Part shown: positions 1 to 7,079 of the stretch, piece by piece
How positions within the stretch are numbered: position 1 is the stretch's first letter
Layout: the number at the start of each line of letters is the position of its first letter
Source: Opitutales bacterium
Lineage (GTDB): Bacteria; Verrucomicrobiota; Verrucomicrobiia; Opitutales; Intestinicryptomonadaceae
Direction of reading: 5' to 3'
Length of the DNA stretch: 17,249 nucleotides
Assembly (NCBI GenBank): GCA_021641325.1
Contig: JAJXPD010000020.1
Location: forward strand, 1-17,249
The notes under the pieces: generated by a model
The model's database searches: none
The model's input: only the letters and a program-made list of their open reading frames with translations
What the model was told of the DNA's origin: nothing
Position numbers and translations under genes: made by a program

Positions 1-321
1 GTCCAAACCGTGGCGCAACGTATCGCCTTTCCGCTTGAAAAGGCGTCGTATGAGGCTTTTGAAAACTACGGCAACCAGACAATGAATTCAATTCCCTCAC
101 TGATTTGTATGAAATACAAGGAGAATTTCGGTGAACCCGTAAAAATCCTGTGCGCATCGTTCGGGAACGGATTAAGTTGGGCATCGTGCGTAATTACGCT
201 CGGGGGGAAAGGGACTTTCTGCGGCGGCGTTCAGACATTTGAAAAGCCGAAGAATTTCAAGACAAGAAGAGAACTTATTTCCAACTGGAAAAACAAAATA
301 TTAGGAGACAAACATGAATAA
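1..321 (+). CDS. 3-oxoacyl-ACP synthase III-like (KAS III / FabH family), C-terminal part only
   Basis: The gene is open from the first base and ends with TAA at 319-321, so only the last 106 residues are seen and the true start lies outside the window. The visible part matches the C-terminal half of the thiolase-fold KAS III family. A YGNQT motif (Asn at visible residue 25) sits where FabH has its catalytic Asn, and a SFGNGLSWAS segment matches the conserved glycine-rich strand near the FabH C-terminus. The catalytic Cys and His would be upstream and cannot be checked. Family members condense an acyl starter with malonyl-ACP or transfer acyl groups. The last 8 bases overlap the following acyl carrier protein gene, which suggests translational coupling and a shared substrate. 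It is unlikely to be the housekeeping FabH, because no other fatty-acid synthesis genes such as fabD or fabF are adjacent. The stretch 61-120 has only 22 G/C in 60 bases, well below the later genes. Confidence 0.8.
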   Translation, partial: VQTVAQRIAFPLEKASYEAFENYGNQTMNSIPSLICMKYKENFGEPVKILCASFGNGLSWASCVITLGGKGTFCGGVQTFEKPKNFKTRRELISNWKNKILGDKHE

Positions 322-532
322 AGAACAATTTCTCACCGAATTACAAGATGTTCTGCAACGCGACGATCCCGTCCTTGAAAACGACGTTCTCGCCGACTAC
401 GACGAATGGGACAGCCTTTCGAAAATGGCTATAATGGCGTTTTTCGACAAAGATTTCGGCGTAAAAATTTCGCTCAAAGAAATCGGAGAGCTCAAAACGG
501 TTAAAGATTTGCTCAATTTGGCAAAGCTCTAA
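314..532 (+). CDS. acyl carrier protein (first copy)
   Basis: This 72-residue acidic protein has the size and helical layout of a discrete acyl carrier protein. The phosphopantetheine attachment site is Ser34 in the motif EWDSLSKM (residues 31-38). The C-terminal segment around residues 60-70 resembles the usual last helix. A phosphopantetheinyl transferase encoded elsewhere would convert it to the holo form, and it would then carry the acyl chain made or loaded by its neighbours. The ATG overlaps the upstream ketoacyl synthase by 8 bases. Only 3 bases separate its stop from the next SDR gene. It differs clearly from the second carrier protein in this operon (1929-2156), so the two may serve different enzymes. 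It is unlikely to be the primary fatty-acid AcpP, given this context. Confidence 0.88.
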   Translation: MNKEQFLTELQDVLQRDDPVLENDVLADYDEWDSLSKMAIMAFFDKDFGVKISLKEIGELKTVKDLLNLAKL

Positions 533-535
533 AAA

Positions 536-1276
536 ATGCCTCTGTTTGCAAAAGAACAGGTCTTTTTGGTAACTGGCGCAAGCTCGGGTATCGGACAAGG
601 CGTCGCGCTGAAGCTCAACCAAGAAGGGGCGACGGTCGTCGCCATAGCGCGCCGCGCCGACAAGCTCGAGGATACCAAAGCCCAAGCTTCCGCGCCCGAA
701 AACTTCTTCTGCGAAGTAAAGGATTTGGCGGAAGACATTGCCGATTTGCCCAAATATATGAAGAGCCTGAAAGACAAATACGGCAAGCTTTCGGGGCTCG
801 CATACTGCGCGGGGATTGCCAGAATAAGCCCCTTACAATGCATAGACTACGGCGAAATGAAACAAATGTATGACATCAATGCATTTGCCCCGATAATGAT
901 GTTGAAGGGATTTGCCGACAGGCGCGTCAACGCGGGGAAAGGCTCGGCGTGCGTTTTATTTGCGTCAATCGCCGCCCATATTTCGGCAAGGGGGCAGATT
1001 GAATATGCGGGTGCAAAGGCTGCTATAACGGCTGCGGCAAAATCGGCGGCACGCGAAATCGCGCCGAATGGCGTTCGCGTCAACGTAATATCGCCCGCGG
1101 ATATTTCAACCCCGATGACGCACAGAGACCCCGACTATTTAAAAAACAAGGCAAACATCTATCCTCTGGGAGTGGGAGAAGTTGCCGACGCGGCGGAACT
1201 CGCCGTTTTTCTGCTTTCAAAAAAATCAAAATGGATTACAGCCCAAGACTACGTTCTTGACTGCGGAGCATATTGA
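536..1276 (+). CDS. short-chain dehydrogenase/reductase, FabG-like (first copy)
   Basis: This is a classical SDR of 246 residues. The Rossmann motif TGASSGIG is at residues 13-20, and the catalytic set reads Asn115, Ser144, Tyr157 and Lys161 (EYAGAK). The Ser-Tyr spacing of 13 and the YxxxK spacing are canonical. The usual NNAG motif is altered to YCAG (90-93). The best-supported role is an NAD(P)H-dependent reductase acting on a beta-keto group, plausibly 3-oxoacyl-ACP, because it directly follows an acyl carrier protein and a KAS III-like gene. A sugar-nucleotide or other ketone substrate cannot be excluded from sequence. No Shine-Dalgarno is visible before the ATG, which lies 3 bases after the previous stop, so coupled translation is likely. 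G+C is high at the 5' end (42 of 60 bases at 601-660). Confidence 0.85.
   Translation: MPLFAKEQVFLVTGASSGIGQGVALKLNQEGATVVAIARRADKLEDTKAQASAPENFFCEVKDLAEDIADLPKYMKSLKDKYGKLSGLAYCAGIARISPLQCIDYGEMKQMYDINAFAPIMMLKGFADRRVNAGKGSACVLFASIAAHISARGQIEYAGAKAAITAAAKSAAREIAPNGVRVNVISPADISTPMTHRDPDYLKNKANIYPLGVGEVADAAELAVFLLSKKSKWITAQDYVLDCGAY
1265..1268 (+). promoter_or_regulatory. ribosome binding site that decides the acyltransferase start
   Basis: GGAG lies 10 bases before the ATG at 1279 but only 4 bases before an alternative TTG at 1273. The spacing favours the ATG, which also gives the expected MKKIFIVGGGG amino terminus of the PglD/NeuD family. Confidence 0.55.
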
Positions 1277-1278
1277 TT

Positions 1279-1911
1279 ATGAAAAAGATATTTATTGTAG
1301 GCGGAGGCGGATTCGCGCGCGAATGCCATTTGGCTTTGGAGGTTCTGATAAAACACAAGCCCGAATTGGGATTGTCGTTCGGCGGATTTCTCGGACACAA
1401 CGGCAACGTTGTCGACGCCAAAAGCCTGCAACATCTTTTTCTCGGCGATGTCAAAGACCACGTTTTCAAAGACGGCGAATACTGCGTAATCGGCGTCGGC
1501 AGACCCGACATCAGAAAAAAAATATTCGACGACTTGAAGGCAATGGGGGCGAAATTTTACACGCTAATTGCCTACGATTGCCTTATTGGCGAAACTGTAA
1601 AATTCGGCGAAGCCAACATCATATTCAGCTCGTCATTCACCTCCGAAATAACAGCAGGCGACGGCAACCTTTTCAACGGCGAGGTAATTGTGGGACATGA
1701 TTGCAAAATAGGCAACTTCAACTTTTTCGCCCCGCGCACGAATATTCTCGGCAACGTGAAAATAGGAGACGGCAACACAATCGGGACTGGTTCCGTGCTA
1801 TTGCCGAATTGCAAGATAGGAGACAACAATAAAATAGCCCCATTGAGCGCGGTATACAGAGGCTGCAAAAACGATTGCCATATGCTCGGCAATCCCGCAA
1901 TGAAAATTTAG
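1279..1911 (+). CDS. PglD/NeuD-family acyltransferase (left-handed beta-helix)
   Basis: This 210-residue protein has the two-domain build of the PglD/NeuD/PerB sugar acyltransferases. An N-terminal nucleotide-sugar-binding domain begins with IVGGGG (residues 6-11), and hexapeptide repeats run from about residue 95 to 190. His140 in VGHDCKIG aligns with the catalytic His of Campylobacter PglD by the surrounding pattern. The second PglD histidine, four turns of sequence later, appears replaced by Phe (NFF, 148-150). Family members acylate amino or hydroxyl groups on UDP-sugars, normally with acetyl-CoA. Because this one sits between two acyl carrier protein genes, it may use an acyl-ACP or acyl-CoA made by the neighbours, which is an inference. 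The start at 1279 was chosen over a TTG at 1273 because of RBS spacing. It lies 2 bases after the upstream stop. Confidence 0.82.
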   Translation: MKKIFIVGGGGFARECHLALEVLIKHKPELGLSFGGFLGHNGNVVDAKSLQHLFLGDVKDHVFKDGEYCVIGVGRPDIRKKIFDDLKAMGAKFYTLIAYDCLIGETVKFGEANIIFSSSFTSEITAGDGNLFNGEVIVGHDCKIGNFNFFAPRTNILGNVKIGDGNTIGTGSVLLPNCKIGDNNKIAPLSAVYRGCKNDCHMLGNPAMKI

Positions 1912-1916
1912 CATTC

Positions 1917-1920
1917 GGAG
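1917..1920 (+). promoter_or_regulatory. ribosome binding site for the second acyl carrier protein
   Basis: GGAG followed by AAG is placed 8 bases before the ATG at 1929. This selects a 75-residue carrier protein instead of a longer reading that starts inside the acyltransferase at 1875. Confidence 0.6.
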
Positions 1921-1928
1921 AAGTTCAT

Positions 1929-2156
1929 ATGTTGGAGAAGCTGTCGGAGATTATCAAAAACATCGAAGCGAACAAGGAAGAACCATTTACAAAGGAAATC
2001 ACCCCCGCAACATCGCTGCGCGACGATTTGCATTTCGACTCGTTCGACCTCGCCGAGCTTACAGTGAAAATCGAGGCGCAATTCGGCGTCGACGTTTTCG
2101 AGGACGGCATTGTCTACACCGTCGGGGAAATTCTCAAAAAGCTCCCCGATGAATAA
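1929..2156 (+). CDS. acyl carrier protein (second copy)
   Basis: This is a 75-residue acyl carrier protein. The phosphopantetheine site is Ser38 in HFDSFDLAEL (residues 35-44), a DSF variant of the usual DSL. The preceding SLRDDL segment is typical of carrier proteins, and helix III lies near the C-terminus. The start at 1929 is supported by a GGAG at the right distance. The last 8 bases overlap the AMP-forming ligase that follows, so this copy is probably the direct partner of that ligase (loading an activated acid onto its pantetheine). The first copy is coupled instead to the ketoacyl synthase. It could carry a fatty acid, a hydroxy acid or an amino acid, and the sequence does not say which. 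Confidence 0.88.
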   Translation: MLEKLSEIIKNIEANKEEPFTKEITPATSLRDDLHFDSFDLAELTVKIEAQFGVDVFEDGIVYTVGEILKKLPDE

Positions 2157-3372
2157 GCCGTTTCTCCCCGACCTCCCCTCTCCCGTCTCGTACGCCGACC
2201 TGCTCGACGCCGCAAACCGCGCGGCCTCTGTTCGTCGGCGCATACAGTGCAAAAGCCTTTTCGAATTTTCGCGCGATTTGCTTGCGGCGCTCTCGCGCGG
2301 GGTGTCGGTCGAAATCGTCGATTCCGACATGTCGGAGGACGAGCTTGCCGCGCTTTCGCAAGCCGCTCCCGACGCCGAAATTCCCCTTTCGCCCGCCTCG
2401 TTCGGCTCGCTCGGCGAGCTGCTTGACGCCGCGAAAAATTCGGCGGCAACGCTCACGCTTTTCACGTCGGGCACGACGGGACGCCCCAAGAGCGTCTCGC
2501 ACACAATGCGCTCAATTTCAAAGCGCATACGGGTGTCGCCCAAGCACGCGGGCGACGTCTGGGGCTTTGCGTACAATCCGTCGCACATGGCGGGCATTCA
2601 GGTTCTCTTGCAGGCGCTGGCAAACGGCAATCCGCTCGTCAATTTGTTCGGGCTGCCGGCGGAGGAAGTTGCGGGGAAAATCGCCCGCCACAAAATCACG
2701 CACATCTCGGCGACGCCCACTTTCTACCGCATGCTCGCGGGAGCTGGCGCGGAATTTCCGAACGTCGTCCGCGCGACTTTCGGCGGCGAGCGCGTTGACG
2801 AGCCGCTCTGCCGCAGGGTGGAAAAAATGTTTCCGTCGGCAAAAATCAACAACGTCTACGCTTCGACCGAAGCGGGCGCGCTCTTCGCGTGCGGCGGCGA
2901 CGCGTTTTCGATTCCGCCCGACATCGCGGACTCCGTGAAAATTTCCGACGGCGAAATCCTCCTGCGCCGCGACATTCTCGGAACGTCGGAAAGCTTTTCT
3001 TTCGACGCCGACGGCTTCTACCGCACGGGCGACAAAATAGAATGGGCGGACGCCGATAAGACAAAATTCAGAATCGTCGCGCGGGCAAACGGCATGGTGA
3101 ACGTCGGGGGCTACAAGGTCAATCCCGCGGAGGTCGAAGCCGCGCTGCGCGGGGTGGAGGGAATCGCCGACGCCGCGGTGTTCGGCAAAAAAAATTCGGT
3201 TCTCGGCAACATTCTCTGCGCCGACATCGTCGCCGAGCGCGGAGCGGAAATCGACGAGCCGACGCTGCGGAAAAAACTTGCCGAATCATTGCAACAATTC
3301 AAAATTCCGCGAATCGTAAAATTCGTCGAAAAACTAGAAACCACGCGGACTGGAAAGGTAAAACGCGCATGA
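2149..3372 (+). CDS. AMP-forming acyl/aryl ligase (ANL superfamily), short form
   Basis: This 407-residue adenylate-forming enzyme activates a carboxylic acid with ATP and transfers it to CoA or to a pantetheine arm. Core motifs are all visible: A3 phosphate loop LFTSGTTGRPKS (104-115), A5 VYASTEAG (236-243), A7 YRTGD (291-295), the hinge region after FRIVAR (307-312), the GGYKVNPAEVE segment (320-330), and the catalytic A10 lysine Lys403 in TRTGKVKR. It is about 100 or more residues shorter than typical acyl-CoA synthetases, with the shortening ahead of A3, so the substrate-binding N-terminal region is reduced. The ATG at 2149 overlaps the stop of acyl carrier protein 2. It is G+C-rich (39 of 60 at both 2281-2340 and 2701-2760). 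The best reading is acyl-ACP ligase, with acyl-CoA ligase or amino-acid adenylation as alternatives. Confidence 0.85.
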   Translation: MNKPFLPDLPSPVSYADLLDAANRAASVRRRIQCKSLFEFSRDLLAALSRGVSVEIVDSDMSEDELAALSQAAPDAEIPLSPASFGSLGELLDAAKNSAATLTLFTSGTTGRPKSVSHTMRSISKRIRVSPKHAGDVWGFAYNPSHMAGIQVLLQALANGNPLVNLFGLPAEEVAGKIARHKITHISATPTFYRMLAGAGAEFPNVVRATFGGERVDEPLCRRVEKMFPSAKINNVYASTEAGALFACGGDAFSIPPDIADSVKISDGEILLRRDILGTSESFSFDADGFYRTGDKIEWADADKTKFRIVARANGMVNVGGYKVNPAEVEAALRGVEGIADAAVFGKKNSVLGNILCADIVAERGAEIDEPTLRKKLAESLQQFKIPRIVKFVEKLETTRTGKVKRA

Positions 3373-4094
3373 AAATTCTTCTAACGGGAGCGTCGAGGGG
3401 GCTGGGGCTTAAAATCTGCGAAGTGCTGCTTGCGCGGGGCGACGAAGTTTTCGCCGTCAGCCGCAGGCAGTCGGACGCGCTGGAAAAACTCGGCGAACAA
3501 TTCCCCGACAAACTCCGCTTCAAATGCGCCGACCTCTCCGACGCCGACGCCGCGCGGCGCGCAATTTTCGCCGCCGACTTCGTCTCGCCCGAAACCGTCC
3601 TCGGCGCGTTCGTCAACAACGCCGCGACCGCCTACGACGACATCATCACAAACATGAACGCCGACAAGCTCCGCGCAATGTTCGAAGTCAACACGTTCGC
3701 GCCGATGATTCTTGCGAAATACGCAATACGCAACATGATTCTGCACGGAACGCGCGGGGCTATTGTCCACATTTCGTCGGTGAGCGCGCACACGGGCTAT
3801 AAGGGACTTGCGATGTACGCGGCAAGCAAGGGCGCGTTGGAGGCGTTCTCGAAAAACACAGCAAGGGAATGGGGCGTCCGCGGGATACGCTCGAACGCGG
3901 TTGCGGCGGGCTTCATGCAGACCGACATGAGCGCGTCGCTGACGGAGGAGCAGCGGGCGAAAATCTACGCAAGAACGTCGCTCAAAAGCGCGACAAGCAC
4001 GGAGTCCGTGGCAAAGACGGTAGCCTACCTGCTCTCCGACGGCGCGGCGTCAATCACGGGGCAGACAATCAACGCCGACAACGGGACAATTTAA
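3369..4094 (+). CDS. short-chain dehydrogenase/reductase, FabG-like (second copy)
   Basis: This is a classical SDR of 241 residues with TGASRGLG (6-13), FVNNAA (81-86), Asn108, Ser137, Tyr150 and Lys154 (MYAASK). Intact NNA and SYK elements make it an active NAD(P)-dependent oxidoreductase. Its end, with ITGQTINADNG (229-239), is typical of FabG-type 3-oxoacyl-ACP reductases. Its ATG overlaps the ligase stop by 4 bases (ATGA), so it is co-translated with the ligase. The operon thus has two diverged FabG-like reductases, one beside each carrier protein group. Possible roles are reduction of a second beta-keto intermediate or oxidation/reduction of the ligase substrate. A sugar substrate is less likely, because sugar-nucleotide SDRs are usually of the longer extended type. 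It is separated from the epsI-like gene by 19 bases. Confidence 0.85.
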   Translation: MKILLTGASRGLGLKICEVLLARGDEVFAVSRRQSDALEKLGEQFPDKLRFKCADLSDADAARRAIFAADFVSPETVLGAFVNNAATAYDDIITNMNADKLRAMFEVNTFAPMILAKYAIRNMILHGTRGAIVHISSVSAHTGYKGLAMYAASKGALEAFSKNTAREWGVRGIRSNAVAAGFMQTDMSASLTEEQRAKIYARTSLKSATSTESVAKTVAYLLSDGAASITGQTINADNGTI

Positions 4095-4113
4095 GGCATA
4101 CAATCACATAATC

Positions 4114-4833
4114 ATGAAATATTTTTTGGGAATCATAACGCTGGTTGCGGGAATACTCGGAGTATTCTTCGTGTCGGTAAAATTCGAAAGAAACACCCGC
4201 GACTTCGAGAAAAAGCCCGACGGCTACCTCAAACTGACAATACCCGCGGAAATCGGACAAATGAAGTCGAAAGACCTTCCGCTCGGCAACACGGAGGAAG
4301 TTATAAGAGCCTCGGAACGCCTGCTCTCGGTAACGGAGTGGCTCAACCGTGAATACACGCTCCCCGACGGCAAAACATTCCAGCTATACATTTCGCACTG
4401 GGCGCCGAACAAGCTCGACGTGCGCTTCGCTTCGCTGCATACTCCCGACAGATGCTGGGTGGAAAACGGCTGGACAAACCTGCACGACAAAAAGAAGCAC
4501 GACTACTTCCTGTCGGCAAAAAACGGCAAACTTTTCCCAGCCTACTACCGCGAATACAGCTTCAAAACCGAGTTCGGCACCTACCACCGCAATGTGTGGT
4601 TTTGGTTTATCGTAGACGGCAAACGCTACGAATACGGACAGGACGCGCTTATTTCAAACCCGATTTCCTACTTGGAGCACGCATTCTCCGACGCGCTCGC
4701 AGGCTCGCCCGAGCAGTTTTTTGTGAGAATAGACAGCGAATATCCCCTTGAAAATTTCATAAACAACAAAGACTTTCTCGAACTGCTGGACAAGCTGGGA
4801 ACAATGGTTCTCTATCCCCAAAACAAGGAATGA
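4114..4833 (+). CDS. EpsI-like exosortase-associated protein
   Basis: This 239-residue protein has one N-terminal membrane segment (about residues 4-22) and a periplasmic domain. The motif HTPDRCWVENGW (109-120) corresponds to the conserved His...Cys...GW signature of the EpsI family, which is found beside or fused to exosortases in exopolysaccharide loci. Its biochemical role is not settled. The family is taken to assist exosortase-dependent sorting or exopolysaccharide export. The ATGA overlap region with the following exosortase gene strengthens the assignment. Here the EpsI-like gene precedes the exosortase. No good Shine-Dalgarno is seen; the nearest purine stretch, AAGG, overlaps the preceding stop and is too far from the start. 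I am fairly sure of the family but not of the exact function. Confidence 0.8.
   Translation: MKYFLGIITLVAGILGVFFVSVKFERNTRDFEKKPDGYLKLTIPAEIGQMKSKDLPLGNTEEVIRASERLLSVTEWLNREYTLPDGKTFQLYISHWAPNKLDVRFASLHTPDRCWVENGWTNLHDKKKHDYFLSAKNGKLFPAYYREYSFKTEFGTYHRNVWFWFIVDGKRYEYGQDALISNPISYLEHAFSDALAGSPEQFFVRIDSEYPLENFINNKDFLELLDKLGTMVLYPQNKE
4825..4830 (+). promoter_or_regulatory. ribosome binding site choosing the exosortase start
   Basis: AAGGAA ends 5 bases before the ATG at 4836, while it touches an alternative ATG at 4830. The spacing therefore favours 4836 as the start. Confidence 0.45.
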
Positions 4834-4835
4834 CA

Positions 4836-5831
4836 ATGGAATCCCGAAAACAAAAGCCGTTTACATTTTCGGCACTTCCCATGCAGGTAAAGATTGCGGG
4901 CGCGGGGCTTTTGCTCATGGCGGCATCGGTCTGCAAAACTCTCATACCCATTTGGAGCAAGCGGCAGGATTACTCGTTCGGATACCTCACCCCGCTTTTT
5001 GTCCTGTATGTCCTGTTCGACAGAAAGGAGAAAATAGCCGAATTTTTCGAAAAGCGCAGGGAAAAATCCGCCCCAATCGGAGCGGTTTCGCTTGCGGCGG
5101 ATTTCGCCTTCGGCGGTATGTTCGCATGCGGAATCGCCACGTTTTTGGCGTTTGCATTCCTCTTTTTCCTCACCCAAAACCGCGGCGTCCCCGCATTTAC
5201 AATGACGTTCGCGCTTTCGTTCACGATTTTCGCGTCGGCATATTTGCTTTCGGGCAAAGACAATGCCGGCATGCGCCCGAAAACGTCGGAAAGGCTTGCG
5301 TTTGTGTCGCTGTTTGTCTTCCCGTCGTTCATATGGCTGATTGCAGCCCCATTGTTTCGGGTTGTGGAAAGCAGGGTTAGCCTATTCCTGCTTTCGGTTG
5401 TGGCAAAAGTAGTCTTCGATATAATGACCGGCTTGGGCTTTGCGGCGGAATTGCACGGCAACACAATACAATTTCCGAGCGGAAGCATCGGCGTCGCCGA
5501 CGCGTGCAGCGGTATACGCTCGCTGACGGCATGCCTTTTTGCGGGAAGCTTTTTGGCGGCGGTGTTTTTTGAAAAGACATGGAAAAAAATCACGCTCGTT
5601 GTTTCGTCGATGGCGCTGGCGTTCTTCTTCAATCTATGCAGAGCGTTGTTCCTCGCCTTCTGGGCATACCAAAACGGGCCCGACTCCATAAGCGGCGCGG
5701 TGCACGACGCCGCGGGCTATGTAATTCTGGGCTGCACCGTGGCGGGGCTTTTGCTCATAGGCAAAATGCTCAACATAAACCCCGTGCCCGAAGAATTCAG
5801 AAACGGCGAGAAAAACGGCAAAGCGCAATGA
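4836..5831 (+). CDS. exosortase (archaeosortase/exosortase family transpeptidase)
   Basis: This is a 331-residue polytopic membrane protein with about eight hydrophobic segments. Catalytic elements of the exosortase family are all present: Cys224 in ADACSGIRS (221-229), Arg269 in FNLCR (265-269) and His290 in GAVHDAAG (287-294). Exosortases cleave proteins bearing a PEP-CTERM-like C-terminal tripartite signal and are thought to attach them to the cell surface or glycan. The N-terminal loop reads DYSFG (45-49), where many family members have a His before the Gly. The paired EpsI-like gene lies directly upstream, and the GT4 gene overlaps its end by 4 bases, so the exosortase is embedded in the glycan operon. 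No protein in the window carries a recognisable sorting signal. The subfamily (Xrt letter) cannot be assigned by eye. Confidence 0.88.
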   Translation: MESRKQKPFTFSALPMQVKIAGAGLLLMAASVCKTLIPIWSKRQDYSFGYLTPLFVLYVLFDRKEKIAEFFEKRREKSAPIGAVSLAADFAFGGMFACGIATFLAFAFLFFLTQNRGVPAFTMTFALSFTIFASAYLLSGKDNAGMRPKTSERLAFVSLFVFPSFIWLIAAPLFRVVESRVSLFLLSVVAKVVFDIMTGLGFAAELHGNTIQFPSGSIGVADACSGIRSLTACLFAGSFLAAVFFEKTWKKITLVVSSMALAFFFNLCRALFLAFWAYQNGPDSISGAVHDAAGYVILGCTVAGLLLIGKMLNINPVPEEFRNGEKNGKAQ

Positions 5832-7036
5832 AAATTCTAAATTTGACACCGACATACTCGCTTTCGTCTGGAATGTACCACGACCTAAACAAAGCTCTTG
5901 TAAAGGCGGGACACTCCGTAAAAGTGGCGTTCGCCGACCCCTCCGTGGAAACGGACGGCATTGCGGAAATTGTCCGCAAGGACGGCGTGGAAGTTTTGAG
6001 AATTAAAACTCCGCAAATACAAAAAGTAGGCTTGCTGAAAAAGGGAATCGCATTTTTGGAGCTCCCGTTTTTGATGAAGCGCGGAATAAAGAAATTCTAT
6101 TCGGGCGAAAAATTCGACCTGATTATATCGCTCGCCCCGCCGATAACGTTCGCGCCGGTTTCAAAATGGGCAAAGCGGAAATTCGGCTGCCCCGTATTTC
6201 TGATGCAAAAGGACATATTCCCGCAAAACGCGGTCGACTTGGGGATAATGAAAAAATACTCGCCGCTGTATTTTTATTTCAGGAGCGTCGAAAAATCCAT
6301 GCTCAAAAGCTCCGACAAAATCGGCTGCATGTCGGAGGGGAACATCGAATATATCAGGCGGCACAATCCGTACATACCGCCCGAAAGCGTGGTATATTTT
6401 CCGAACACAATAAACGTTCCGCCACGCGAAACCCCGCCGCAATCGCGCGGGATACGGCAAAAATACAATGTTCCGCAAAACGCCTGCGCATTCCTTTTCG
6501 GGGGCAATATAGGGCTGCCGCAATACACGGAACTTTTGAAATCGGCGATGTCGAAATTCGCGGGAAGGCGCGACATCTACTTTCTGGTTATAGGTTCGGG
6601 CACGCGGGCAAAGGACCTCGAAAAATTCATTTCGGAGAAAAAAATCTCAAACGCCGCGTTCCACTCCTACATGCCGCGCGACGACTACGAAAAGATTGCG
6701 AAGTCCTGCGATGTCGGGCTTGTCATACTCAGCCCGAAATTCACAATCCCCAACTATCCGTCGAAAACGCTTTCCTACATGGCGACGTCTCTGCCGATTC
6801 TCGCCGCGACAGACACAAACACCGACTATCGGGAGCTTGTCCAAACGCAGGCAAAATGCGGGCTTTGGCGCGACGCCTCCGACCCCGAAGCATTCGCCGA
6901 AGCAATCGAAAAGCTCGCAAGCTCCCCCGAACTTCGCAGTGAACTCGGCGAAAACGGCAGGAAATTTTTGGAGGAAAATTTCGACGTCTCGCTTTCGGTC
7001 GAGATTATCGAAAAACTTTTCCCCATGCCGAAATAA
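5828..7036 (+). CDS. GT4 glycosyltransferase, WbuB-like (candidate L-FucNAc transferase)
   Basis: This 402-residue GT-B glycosyltransferase begins MKILNLTPTY. It has an N-terminal acceptor domain with KDIFPQNAVDLG in the middle, a feature resembling WbuB-type enzymes. The C-terminal Rossmann domain starts at LFGGNIGLPQ and includes the donor-site segment SKTLSYMATSLPILA. The start at 5828 overlaps the exosortase stop (ATGA). Longer readings starting at 5579 run through the exosortase gene and are spurious. In E. coli O26 and relatives, WbuB sits with fnlA-fnlB-fnlC and transfers L-FucNAc to the lipid-linked sugar. The same arrangement here, with the transferase just ahead of the three UDP-L-FucNAc genes, suggests the same job at the cytoplasmic face of the membrane. 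The donor specificity is inferred from context only. Confidence 0.78.
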   Translation: MKILNLTPTYSLSSGMYHDLNKALVKAGHSVKVAFADPSVETDGIAEIVRKDGVEVLRIKTPQIQKVGLLKKGIAFLELPFLMKRGIKKFYSGEKFDLIISLAPPITFAPVSKWAKRKFGCPVFLMQKDIFPQNAVDLGIMKKYSPLYFYFRSVEKSMLKSSDKIGCMSEGNIEYIRRHNPYIPPESVVYFPNTINVPPRETPPQSRGIRQKYNVPQNACAFLFGGNIGLPQYTELLKSAMSKFAGRRDIYFLVIGSGTRAKDLEKFISEKKISNAAFHSYMPRDDYEKIAKSCDVGLVILSPKFTIPNYPSKTLSYMATSLPILAATDTNTDYRELVQTQAKCGLWRDASDPEAFAEAIEKLASSPELRSELGENGRKFLEENFDVSLSVEIIEKLFPMPK

Positions 7037-7079
7037 TACCTCTGACAACAAAACCGCGCATGGAAATACTGGCGATAGT

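Noticed and set aside
1..4094. Housekeeping fatty-acid synthesis or aryl-polyene cluster
   Set aside because: There is no fabD, fabF, dehydratase, enoyl reductase or thioesterase, and the genes run directly into a glycan locus.
1..4094. Polyketide or non-ribosomal peptide cluster
   Set aside because: There are no multidomain synthases, condensation domains or thioesterases; the ligase and carriers are single discrete proteins.
5579..5827. Upstream extension of the GT4 gene
   Set aside because: The extra residues are the out-of-frame reading of the exosortase gene; the ATG at 5828 gives the correct glycosyltransferase amino terminus.
6696..7079. Upstream extension of fnlA
   Set aside because: It is Arg/Ser-rich shadow sequence over the glycosyltransferase gene; the Rossmann fold starts at the ATG at 7080.
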